From the NCBI RefSeq assembly GCF_021789315.1, contig NZ_CP084561.1, positions 3,472,001-3,536,000 on the forward strand: a stretch of DNA of 64,000 bases, given 5' to 3'. Under the pieces are notes generated by a model, which was given only the letters and a program-made list of their open reading frames with translations, was not told where the DNA came from and did no database searches. This document shows positions 57,365-64,000 of the stretch, piece after piece; within the stretch, counting starts at the first letter, position 1; each line of letters starts with the position of its first letter. The position numbers and the translations under genes were made by a program. This DNA is from Arthrobacter sp. FW305-BF8 (GTDB taxonomy: Bacteria; Actinomycetota; Actinomycetes; Actinomycetales; Micrococcaceae).

Positions 57365-58564
57365 ATGAGCAATTCCGTGGACAACAGCGATGTTGTCATC
57401 CTGTCCGGCGCGCGCACCCCGCAGGGCCGGCTGAACGGGCAACTGGCGAGCTTCAGCGCCGTCGAGCTCGGGGCGCACGCCATCAAGGCGGCCATCGCGG
57501 CCAGTGGGCTGGAAGCAGATCGGGTGGACGCCGTCATTATGGGCCAGGTCCTGCAGGCCGGGGCCGGCCAGAACCCGGCACGCCAGAGCGCTATCGGCGC
57601 AGGCATCGGCTGGAACGTCCCCACGGTGACCATCAACAAGGTCTGCCTCTCCGGGCTTACGGCCGTGATCGACGCCGCGCGGCTGATCCGTGCCGGTGAA
57701 GCCACCGTGGTCGTCGCCGGCGGCCAGGAATCAATGACGCGGGCTCCGCACGTCCTTCCGGGTTCCCGCCAGGGCTGGAATTACGGCGCCGTCCAGGCGC
57801 TGGACGTTGCGGCTCACGACGGCCTGACCGATGCCTTCGACGGCCACTCGATGGGCCTTTCCACCGAATCCAAGAACCTCACCTTGGGCATTGACCGGAC
57901 CGCCCAGGACAACGTGGCTGCCAATTCACACCAGCGCGCAGCGATCGCCTCGAAGAACGGCGTGTTCGACGACGAGATCTCACCGATCAGCGTCAAGCAG
58001 CGCAAGGGTGATCCCGTGGTGGTCTCCACCGATGAGGGCGTCCGGCCGGACACCACCGTTGAGTCCCTGGCCGGGCTGCGTGCCGCCTTCGTCACCGACG
58101 GCACCATCACGGCCGGCAACTCCTCTCCCCTGTCCGACGGCGCCTCCGCCCTGGTCCTGACCTCGCGCAAGTTCGCGGAGGAGAACGGCCTGGAGTACCT
58201 GGCCGTGGTGGGCAAGCCCGGGCAGGTGGCCGGGCCGGACAACTCCCTGCACTCACAGCCCTCCAACGCGATCGCGCAAGCTCTGGAGCGTGCCGGCTGG
58301 AGCACTTCCGACCTCGACTTCATCGAAATCAATGAAGCATTCGGTTCGGTGGCCGTGCAGTCCCTCAAGGACCTGGACTACCCGCTGGAGCAGTGCAACA
58401 TCCATGGCGGCGCCATCGCGCTGGGACACCCGATCGGTGCCTCCGGTGCGCGGCTGGCACTCCACGCGGCGCATGAGCTGAAGCGGCGCGGCCAGGGCAA
58501 GGCGGCAGTCTCGCTCTGCGGAGGCGGCGGCCAGGGCGAGGCCCTCCTGCTGTACCGCGACTGA
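57365..58564 (+). CDS. Acetyl-CoA C-acyltransferase (thiolase)
   Basis: 399 aa from ATG 57365 (GGAAGAG upstream). Thiolase: Cys94 in NKVCLSGL, EINEAFGSVAVQ, His355 in LGHPIGASGAR and Cys385 in SLCGGGGQGEA form the active site. Either acetoacetyl-CoA synthesis or beta-oxidation; the residues do not settle which. It interrupts the rplL-rpoB neighbourhood on the opposite strand and overlaps the next gene by 1 nt. Confidence 0.93.
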   Translation: MSNSVDNSDVVILSGARTPQGRLNGQLASFSAVELGAHAIKAAIAASGLEADRVDAVIMGQVLQAGAGQNPARQSAIGAGIGWNVPTVTINKVCLSGLTAVIDAARLIRAGEATVVVAGGQESMTRAPHVLPGSRQGWNYGAVQALDVAAHDGLTDAFDGHSMGLSTESKNLTLGIDRTAQDNVAANSHQRAAIASKNGVFDDEISPISVKQRKGDPVVVSTDEGVRPDTTVESLAGLRAAFVTDGTITAGNSSPLSDGASALVLTSRKFAEENGLEYLAVVGKPGQVAGPDNSLHSQPSNAIAQALERAGWSTSDLDFIEINEAFGSVAVQSLKDLDYPLEQCNIHGGAIALGHPIGASGARLALHAAHELKRRGQGKAAVSLCGGGGQGEALLLYRD

Positions 58565-59046
58565 TGAACGCCGTTCCGGCGTCGGGCAGGGAGCGCTTCC
58601 TCTCCGACGCCGCGGCGCGCGGCCTGGACGTCCAGCTCGTCGAACGGCTGGCCGCCCGCAGCCTCGAGGAGGCGGCCGCGATCCTTGGCATCAGCCCGGC
58701 GGACATCGTGAAGTCCCTCGTGGTGAAGCATAAGGACGGCAGCTTCCTCTTCGCCCTTATCCCGGGCGACCGCCAGATCTCCTGGCCCAAGCTGCGCAGC
58801 CTGGTGGGCGTCAACAAGCTCTCGCTGCCGGCAGCGGACGTTGCTCTGGAGGCGACCGGCTATGAGCGCGGCACCATCACGCCCCTGGGCAGCACCACGG
58901 CCTGGCCCGTCTATGCGGACCGGTCCATCGCCGGCAGGCGGATTTCCATGGGTGCCGGGCAGCACGGCTACAGCGCCTTCGTCGACGCCGACGCCCTGAT
59001 CTCCGCCCTCGGCGCCGTCCTCGCCGACATCAGCGAGCCCAACTGA
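58564..59046 (+). CDS. YbaK/prolyl-tRNA-deacylase family protein
   Basis: 160 aa; ATG shares a base with the thiolase stop (TGATG). YbaK/EbsC domain: ILGISPADIVKSLVVKHK, FALIPGDRQISWPKLRS, the nearly invariant Lys in VGVNKLSLP and GYERGTITPLG. Such proteins hydrolyse mischarged tRNA (often Cys-tRNAPro). Coupling to thiolase is conserved in neither pathway I know; the pair may just share a promoter. Confidence 0.86.
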   Translation: MNAVPASGRERFLSDAAARGLDVQLVERLAARSLEEAAAILGISPADIVKSLVVKHKDGSFLFALIPGDRQISWPKLRSLVGVNKLSLPAADVALEATGYERGTITPLGSTTAWPVYADRSIAGRRISMGAGQHGYSAFVDADALISALGAVLADISEPN

Positions 59047-59066
59047 CGCGCCCTAAAGCAACGCGA

Positions 59067-59113
59067 GGTCACTTAGCGCCCAATTCGACGTCCCGACTGG
59101 GCGCTAAGTGACC
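59067..59113. repeat. Perfect 16-bp inverted repeat after the YbaK gene
   Basis: GGTCACTTAGCGCCCA (59067-59082) / TGGGCGCTAAGTGACC (59098-59113), 15-bp loop, no T-run. In the convergent gap between the YbaK gene and rplL. May terminate the plus transcript, or be a dispersed genomic repeat. Confidence 0.6.
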
Positions 59114-59141
59114 CCGCGTCGCTGCTACTTGCCGTTAAACG

Positions 59142-59179
59142 CAGGAATCCCCGCCCACCGGAGTGGACGGGGATTCCTG
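59142..59179 (-). terminator. Terminator after rplL
   Basis: CAGGAATCCCCG (59142-59153) / CGGGGATTCCTG (59168-59179) with an inner CCAC/GTGG pair. It is 12 bp after the rplL stop. The U-tract is poor (CCTGCG follows on the minus strand). Confidence 0.7.
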
Positions 59180-59190
59180 AACAAGCAGTG

Positions 59191-59568
59191 TTACTTGAGG
59201 GTAACGGTGGCGCCAGCTTCTTCGAGCTGAGCCTTTGCCTTCTCGGCAGCTTCCTTGGTGGCGCCTTCGAGAACAGCCTTGGGAGCGCTGTCAACCAGGT
59301 CCTTGGCTTCCTTGAGGCCCAGGGAGGTGATGGCGCGAACTTCCTTGATCACTGCGATCTTCTTGTCGCCAGCAGCTTCGAGGATGACGTCGAAGTCGGT
59401 CTTCTCTTCGGCTTCCTCAGCGGCGCCGCCACCGGCGGGGCCGGCAACAGCTACAGCAGCAGCGGTAACTTCGAAGGTCTCTTCGAAGAGCTTGACGAAC
59501 TCGGAGAGCTCGATGATGGTCAGTTCCTTGAAAGCTTCAATGAGCTCTTCGTTGCTGAGCTTCGCCAT
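59191..59568 (-). CDS. rplL: 50S ribosomal protein L7/L12 (bL12)
   Basis: 125 aa. Stalk protein. N-terminal dimer part LIEAFKELTIIELSEFVKLF, Ala/Gly hinge (VAVAGPAGGGAAEEAE) and C-terminal factor-binding domain ITSLGLKEAKDLVDSAPK. Normal length. Confidence 0.98.
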   Translation of the reverse strand: MAKLSNEELIEAFKELTIIELSEFVKLFEETFEVTAAAVAVAGPAGGGAAEEAEEKTDFDVILEAAGDKKIAVIKEVRAITSLGLKEAKDLVDSAPKAVLEGATKEAAEKAKAQLEEAGATVTLK

Positions 59569-59645
59569 GGTGTGGCGTCCTTCCTATAAAGGTGGCCGGG
59601 GCTTGATGCCGTTCCGATCCACCGGAGTCTTTTTGGGAGAGAGAA

Positions 59646-60242
59646 CTAGTTCTCTTCGGCAGCGGCTTCGGCCGGAGCCTCAGCTGCGGCTTCTGCGTCA
59701 GCCTCTGCGGCAGGAGCTTCTTCAGCGGCGGGAGCTTCGGCTTCAGCCGGAGCACCGTTCTCTTCTTCAAGCTTGAGGCGCAGTGCGTCGATGATGCGTG
59801 CAGCAGCGGCAGCAGGGGCCTTGAGGATGCCTGCAACCTTTGCGAGCTGCAGCTCGCGGGACTCGAGTGCTGCCAGGGCAGCAACTTCGCTGGCGTTCAG
59901 TGCCTTGCCTTCGAAGTAACCGGTCTTGATGACCAGCTGCTTGTTAGCCTTGGCAAAATCCGTCAGGCTCTTGGCAGCTGCAACTGCGTCACCCTTGATG
60001 AACGCGATTGCAGTGGGGCCGGCGAGCTGGCCGTCGAATGCTTCGACACCAGCTTCCTTGGCTGCAATGGCGGTCAGGGTGTTCTTGACGACCGCGAACT
60101 TGGTGTCCTGGCCGAGAGAAACACGCAGCTGCTTGAGCTGTGCAACGGTGAGCCCACGGTATTCGGTCAGGACAGCGGCGTTCGATTCCTTGAAATCGTT
60201 AGTGATCTCAGCTACTGCTGAAACCTTGGTAGGCGTTGCCAT
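59646..60242 (-). CDS. rplJ: 50S ribosomal protein L10 (uL10) with acidic tail
   Basis: 198 aa. Stalk base protein: VLTEYRGLTVAQLKQLR, KNTLTAIAAKEAGVEAF, KTGYFEGKALNASEVAALA. The last ~32 residues are Ala/Glu/Pro-rich, beyond the usual C-terminal helix. It has a long leader with attenuator-like structure, fitting L10-L12 autoregulation. Confidence 0.97.
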   Translation of the reverse strand: MATPTKVSAVAEITNDFKESNAAVLTEYRGLTVAQLKQLRVSLGQDTKFAVVKNTLTAIAAKEAGVEAFDGQLAGPTAIAFIKGDAVAAAKSLTDFAKANKQLVIKTGYFEGKALNASEVAALAALESRELQLAKVAGILKAPAAAAARIIDALRLKLEEENGAPAEAEAPAAEEAPAAEADAEAAAEAPAEAAAEEN

Positions 60243-60283
60243 AACCCTCCTTCCGGGGATAGTGCCGGTATTCCGGGTCCCCG

Positions 60284-60430
60284 CTCAGGTGAGCTAAAAC
60301 TAAAAACGCCCCGCGCAGATGCACGGGGCTTGGCTCAACGCTGTTCAAACAGCGGAACTTTGCTTCGTTCACCTGCGCCGGCCGCCCTATGTTCAGGGTC
60401 CTTCGTCCGGAAACCCACTGGCTCTTTCGC
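60284..60430 (-). promoter_or_regulatory. Candidate L10 autoregulatory leader with attenuator
   Basis: Minus strand upstream of rplJ: a CGCTGTT-AACAGCG stem (60339-60354), then a GC stem GCCCCGTGC / GCGCGGGGC (60307-60329) followed by TTTTTAG (to 60302), an intrinsic terminator ahead of the start codon. CAGGTGA (minus, 60369-60375) can pair with TCACCTG (60286-60292) across both stems. This fits a ribosomal protein leader that stops transcription when L10 is in excess. Confidence 0.6.
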
Positions 60431-60520
60431 ACACAACTGCAGAGTTGAGCTGAGCTCGAAAGAGTGGGAATCCAACAACCGACGGTCTTTGGTAGTTCAA
60501 GCTTAGGGGACGGCCCTGTG

Positions 60521-60565
60521 CATTACCAAATCGGGCATTACCAAATCGGGCATTACCAAATCGGC
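60521..60565. repeat. Three tandem copies of CATTACCAAATCGGG
   Basis: 15-bp unit at 60521-60535, 60536-60550 and 60551-60565 (last base differs). It lies in the 343-bp gap between the GNAT gene stop and rplJ, in the area where the rplJL promoter is expected. Could be binding sites or a slippage-prone repeat. Confidence 0.75.
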
Positions 60566-60585
60566 CGCTCCTCCGCCGCCAGGAC

Positions 60586-61698
60586 CTAGCTCCTCCTCGG
60601 TCCAAGGTCCGGCAGTTCCTTCTGCCAGATCCCGGTGACTCCCGCCGTCGTGAACCCAAGCTGGAGGTTAACCGTCAGGAGGTACCGGTTCTCCGGTGCG
60701 TTCCAGGTGTAGATCACCCGCGCAGCGGGGAACTGCTCGGTGAGGCGCTCCATATTGGCCACCTTGATAAGCAGGCCGAGCTTGTTGCCGCGGTGCGCCT
60801 GCAGGACCACCGTGTCGTCCTGGAAGACGACGTCCTGCCGCTGCGCCAGGACGCTGATGGTCGTCAGCCCCACAAGCGTCCCGGTAGCAATGTGTTCGAC
60901 GGCGGTCACCACCGTGCGCCGTCCCTGCGAGATAGTGACCTCCTCGGCTTCCCGCAGGATCCGGGCATCGAAGACGATGTCGTCGGTCCCCTCGACCGGT
61001 CCGGCGTCGCCGCCGGCCTGGTTTTCGAGGGCCGCCACCGATTCCAGCCAGCGCTCCGGGCAGCGGTCGGTCCAGTGATGCAGGCGGTAGCGGCCGTTGT
61101 TGGCCTCCTCCGCCTCCGCCTCGAGCTCGGCCACAAGCTTGCTGTCCAGCGGCAGCACGCACGAGCTGAACTGTTCGATGTGCTGCAGCGTGTAACCGGT
61201 GCGCTGGGCGAATTCCACCTCACGGCTCCCCAAGGGCACATAGCCTTGGCCCGATCCGGGCACCAGCTGCTCGGGCTCGAATTCGTGCAGGGACGCACCG
61301 GGGTGGTTGGTGTCCACCAGGATCATGGTGCGGCCCTCGTTGCGGGCGAACTGCTCGGCAGCTTCCAGCAACTGCCTGCCCACGCCCTGGCGCTGGTACT
61401 CGGGGAGGATGTCCAGGGTAAATTCGGCGAGGTCCAGGTTGTCGGCGAGGGGCAGGGCGATGTCCACGGTGCCCACGATGTCGTCACCGACCTTTGCGAC
61501 GAGGATGACCTGGCGTTCGTACGGGTCTTCCAGTTCGAGGAGCTTTTCCAGCGGCGTATAGGCGAGGTCGTCACTCCCCCAGGTATCCATCCTGACCTTG
61601 CGCCCCACCTCCACCGCGGCAAGGAAATCCGCTGCATCGGCAGCATCCACTGAGTCAGGAATCCACAGCCGCTCGATCCGCACCTCTATTGCCATCAT
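60586..61698 (-). CDS. Double-GNAT acetyltransferase A
   Basis: 370 aa from ATG 61698 or 61695. Two GNAT-like halves: the N-terminal one has the acetyl-CoA loop DILPEYQRQGVGRQLLEAAE, the C-terminal one QAHRGNKLGLLIKVANMERL. The arrangement resembles mycothiol synthase-type double-GNAT proteins but substrate is unknown. Paralogue of the next gene upstream; shared HHWTDRCPE / GWTDRCPD. It lies between rplA and rplJ. Confidence 0.82.
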   Translation of the reverse strand: MMAIEVRIERLWIPDSVDAADAADFLAAVEVGRKVRMDTWGSDDLAYTPLEKLLELEDPYERQVILVAKVGDDIVGTVDIALPLADNLDLAEFTLDILPEYQRQGVGRQLLEAAEQFARNEGRTMILVDTNHPGASLHEFEPEQLVPGSGQGYVPLGSREVEFAQRTGYTLQHIEQFSSCVLPLDSKLVAELEAEAEEANNGRYRLHHWTDRCPERWLESVAALENQAGGDAGPVEGTDDIVFDARILREAEEVTISQGRRTVVTAVEHIATGTLVGLTTISVLAQRQDVVFQDDTVVLQAHRGNKLGLLIKVANMERLTEQFPAARVIYTWNAPENRYLLTVNLQLGFTTAGVTGIWQKELPDLGPRRS

Positions 61699-61775
61699 CC
61701 CCAGCCGTTCCGCCGCTTGCCATGAAGGCTGCGGGCTTGAGTCCACGCGGTGTATCCGTCGCCAGCATATGCCGG

Positions 61776-62867
61776 TTAGCGCCGGCGCTGCCACTCACCG
61801 TCGTACCCTGCCGGACGGAAGCCCAACGCCACATTGATGGCCAGCATGTGGTCATTCTCTGCAGCGTTGAACGTCAGGACCCGTTCCACTTCGGGGTGGT
61901 CCTGCTGCAGGCGCCGCAGGTTGCGCACCTTGACCAGCATCCCCAGCCGGTGTCCGCGGTGCGCCTTGGCCACCAGCGTGTCGTCCTGCTCCGCCAGCCA
62001 CGGCTTTTCGTCCGAGTGCTGCAGCACGGAGTAGGCCGCCAGCTCGCCGCTCCCCTTATGCCGGGCCACCGCCACCAGCGACTCCAGGCCCGCCCGCTTC
62101 CACTCGTCCTCGACGTGCCGGACGCGCGGGGCGTCCCACACCTCGGCGTCGTAATGCAGCGCACCTGCCGGGGAGTCCGTGCTCATCCTGGACATGAGCG
62201 CGGCCATCTGTTCCACGTACTCATCCGGGCACCGGTCCGTCCAGCCGAGGATTTCATACTGGTCCCCGGCGATGCCGGCGGCCTCGCCTTCCAGTGCGTC
62301 CAAGGCACCGTCCGACGGCGGCATGTCCAGTGCGCTGAAACGCGTCACCTGCTCGAGGGTGTACCCGGCCGCCACGGCGAAACGGACGCCACGCGCCGCG
62401 GCCGGGACCCCGCCCGTCCCGGTTCCGGGCCTTAGGATCCCCGGGCCGTCCAGGTCGAACCCGGGGGCGTGTTCAGTGAAACTCTGCAGGGTGCTGCGTC
62501 CGTCCTCCGTTGCCAGTGCCTCTGCGTGCCCGAGGAGGGCCAGTCCGATGCCGCGGCCGCTGAACCCGTTGAGGACGTCCACCCTGAGGAACGCATCCTG
62601 GAGGTTTTCCTTTTGCGTGAGCCTGACCCAGGACCTTGCCACCATGCGGCCGTCCAGCCGTACGAAGAAGAGCCGCAGCTTCACGTAGTCGTCGTCACGC
62701 CACGATTCCAGCCTGGCCTTCGGCGGCGCTGCCCGGTCCAAATTGCCCCATAGTTCCAGCGCCACCGCATCACTGAGGTCGCTGAACTCCAGGAAGTCCG
62801 TGGCGTCTGGCGCGTCAAGTGACGCAGGCAGGAAAAGCGGCTCGATCCGGTAGGAGGGCGTCGTCAC
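61776..62867 (-). CDS. Double-GNAT acetyltransferase B
   Basis: 363 aa. Same two-domain plan as acetyltransferase A: N-terminal VDVLNGFSGRGIGLALLGHA, C-terminal KAHRGHRLGMLVKVRNLRRL and NAAENDHMLAINVALGFRPA. The N-terminal CoA loop is less canonical (GFSGRGIGLAL). Probably arose by tandem duplication. The gap to gene A (77 bp) holds no terminator, so they may form an operon. Confidence 0.82.
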   Translation of the reverse strand: MTTPSYRIEPLFLPASLDAPDATDFLEFSDLSDAVALELWGNLDRAAPPKARLESWRDDDYVKLRLFFVRLDGRMVARSWVRLTQKENLQDAFLRVDVLNGFSGRGIGLALLGHAEALATEDGRSTLQSFTEHAPGFDLDGPGILRPGTGTGGVPAAARGVRFAVAAGYTLEQVTRFSALDMPPSDGALDALEGEAAGIAGDQYEILGWTDRCPDEYVEQMAALMSRMSTDSPAGALHYDAEVWDAPRVRHVEDEWKRAGLESLVAVARHKGSGELAAYSVLQHSDEKPWLAEQDDTLVAKAHRGHRLGMLVKVRNLRRLQQDHPEVERVLTFNAAENDHMLAINVALGFRPAGYDGEWQRRR

Positions 62868-62980
62868 CGGATCAGCCTAGCCGCAACGCCCGGGGTCCGA
62901 CAGAGCCCCTGCAAGAGCGAGCCGGCGCACTTACCGGAGTCCCGTCGTCGTACTTCAGAAAACGAAAACGCCACCGGAAT

Positions 62981-63016
62981 ACAAAAGGACCGCCCGGCAA
63001 ACGCCGGACGGTCCTT
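62981..63016 (-). terminator. Terminator after rplA
   Basis: 14-bp stem with one mismatch (62985-62998 with 63003-63016), 4-nt loop, then TTTTGT on the minus strand. It ends the rplK-rplA operon. Confidence 0.88.
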
Positions 63017-63053
63017 CTGTTTTGGCCGGATATCCGGCCGAGGTTCGCGAGAC

Positions 63054-63761
63054 TTATGCCTCGATGAGAACCTTGGTGACGTTGGGGTCGACGGAGATGC
63101 CGGGACCGAACGTGGTGGCAACCGTTGCCTTCTGGATGTAGCGGCCCTTGGAAGCGGACGGCTTCAGGCGGAGCACCTCTTCGAGGGCAGCGGCGTAGTT
63201 CTCGGCCAGCTTGACGGAGTCGAACGAAACCTTGCCGATGATGAAGTGCAGGTTGGAGTGCTTGTCGACGCGGAAGTCGATCTTGCCGCCCTTGATGTCG
63301 TTGACAGCCTTGGTGACATCGGGGGTGACGGTGCCGGTCTTCGGGTTCGGCATCAGGTTACGCGGACCCAGGACCTTACCGAGGCGGCCAACCTTGCCCA
63401 TGAGGTCAGGGGTGGCAACGGCTGCGTCGAAGTCGGTCCAGCCGCCGGCGATCTTTTCGATCAGGTCGTCGGAACCAACGAAGTCGGCGCCGGCAGCGAT
63501 TGCTGCTTCAGCCTTCTCGCCGGTGGCGAACACGAGGACGCGGGCGGTCTTACCGGTGCCGTGAGGCAGGTTGACGGTGCCGCGGACCATCTGGTCAGCC
63601 TTACGAGGGTCAACACCCAAGCGGAAGGCAACCTCAACGGTGGCGTCGAACTTGGACGGGTTGGTGTCCTTGGCGAGCGTCACTGCCTCGAACGGCGCGT
63701 AGAACTTCTCCGCGTCGATCTTGGCTGCGGCTGCCTCGTATGCTTTGCTGCGCTTTGCCAT
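63054..63761 (-). CDS. rplA: 50S ribosomal protein L1 (uL1)
   Basis: 235 aa. Stalk protein that guides E-site tRNA exit. VNLPHGTGKTARVLVFATGE, GRLGKVLGPRNLMPNPKTGT and RVDKHSNLHFIIGKVSF are diagnostic. Downstream of rplK with a 127-bp gap. Confidence 0.98.
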   Translation of the reverse strand: MAKRSKAYEAAAAKIDAEKFYAPFEAVTLAKDTNPSKFDATVEVAFRLGVDPRKADQMVRGTVNLPHGTGKTARVLVFATGEKAEAAIAAGADFVGSDDLIEKIAGGWTDFDAAVATPDLMGKVGRLGKVLGPRNLMPNPKTGTVTPDVTKAVNDIKGGKIDFRVDKHSNLHFIIGKVSFDSVKLAENYAAALEEVLRLKPSASKGRYIQKATVATTFGPGISVDPNVTKVLIEA

Positions 63762-63888
63762 GCTGCTTATTTCTCCTTGTGCAGTTGTGGTCTGCGGACC
63801 GCGCTGGGCCCTGCCACAGTCAGCTGCCCGGGATGGACTGCTGACATTTCAATGTTCAATGGTGCCGGTTTCCCGGCGGGTAAGGGAA

Positions 63889-64000
63889 TTAACCCTCGAC
63901 GGTGATACCCATGGAGCGGGCGGTGCCGGCGATGATCTTCGCTGCGCCTTCGAGGCTGGTGGCGTTGAGGTCTTCCATCTTGGTGGTGGCGATCTCGTTG
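63889..64000 (-). CDS. rplK: 50S ribosomal protein L11 (uL11), 5' part beyond window
   Basis: The last 36 codons are visible ([20 protein letters not shown], then [15 protein letters not shown] and stop), the conserved C-terminal rRNA-binding end of L11. The start and most of the gene lie outside the window. nusG and secE, normally upstream, are therefore not visible. Confidence 0.93.

Noticed and set aside
60521..60565. CRISPR-like array
   Set aside because: The 15-bp units abut with no spacers; it is a simple tandem repeat.

Overview
The window is high-GC DNA from an actinobacterium, most likely Micrococcaceae (Arthrobacter/Pseudarthrobacter-like). This rests on actinobacterial codon use and frequent GTG/TTG starts, long Ala/Glu-rich or RG-rich tails on several ribosomal proteins, a DUF222-HNH (13E12-type) gene, and ribosomal/RNA polymerase clusters in actinobacterial order. 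The genus is inferred from family knowledge; no database was searched.

Layout. 1-741 (minus): 3' part of rpsI, then rplM. 1047-17139 (plus): a Tad (tight adherence, Flp type IVc) pilus island with one prepilin peptidase (tadV) and two complete paralogous machinery sets in the same order, flp-tadE-tadG-cpaB-tadZ-tadA-tadB-tadC. Set 2 begins with two flp genes carried on ~450-bp direct repeats. 17249-23864: regulatory genes (an Hpt-like protein without its phospho-histidine, two OmpR-type response regulators, a membrane histidine kinase, an orphan histidine-kinase ATPase domain) and a frameshifted DUF222-HNH gene. 23945-28088 (minus): truA, rplQ, rpoA, rpsK, rpsM, rpmJ, infA. 28258-29307: a DmpA/NylC-type hydrolase. 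29456-32296: map, adk, secY. 32493-36638: spc operon from rplN to rplO. 37061-42419: S10 operon from rpsJ to rpsQ. 42826-44286 (plus): GH1 beta-glucosidase. 44316-44441: a 41-aa membrane protein. 44604-49080 (minus): tuf, fusA, rpsG, rpsL. 49427-56971 (minus): rpoC, rpoB. 57365-59046 (plus): thiolase and a YbaK-type protein. 59191-64000 (minus): rplL, rplJ, two double-GNAT acetyltransferases, rplA and the 3' end of rplK.

How it works together. The minus strand carries nearly the whole transcription/translation supercluster (beta, str, S10, spc, alpha), cut into units by strong intrinsic terminators. Accessory genes sit at the joints between units. The largest is the ~23-kb pilus and signalling island between rplM-rpsI and truA-rplQ. 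In it TadV should process all three Flp prepilins; TadE/TadG are minor pseudopilin-like or surface proteins; CpaB, TadZ, the TadA ATPase and TadB/TadC form the envelope machine; and the downstream two-component genes are plausible regulators.

Most worth a second look: the paired tad sets with duplicated flp genes whose mature pilins are identical; conserved eight-cysteine TadG-like proteins; the phospho-site-less Hpt; a terminator written into the first codons of truA; a TCATATAGCGG motif shared by rpoA and rpoB upstream regions; and the attenuator-like rplJ leader. No tRNA, rRNA, CRISPR array or intact insertion sequence was recognised.
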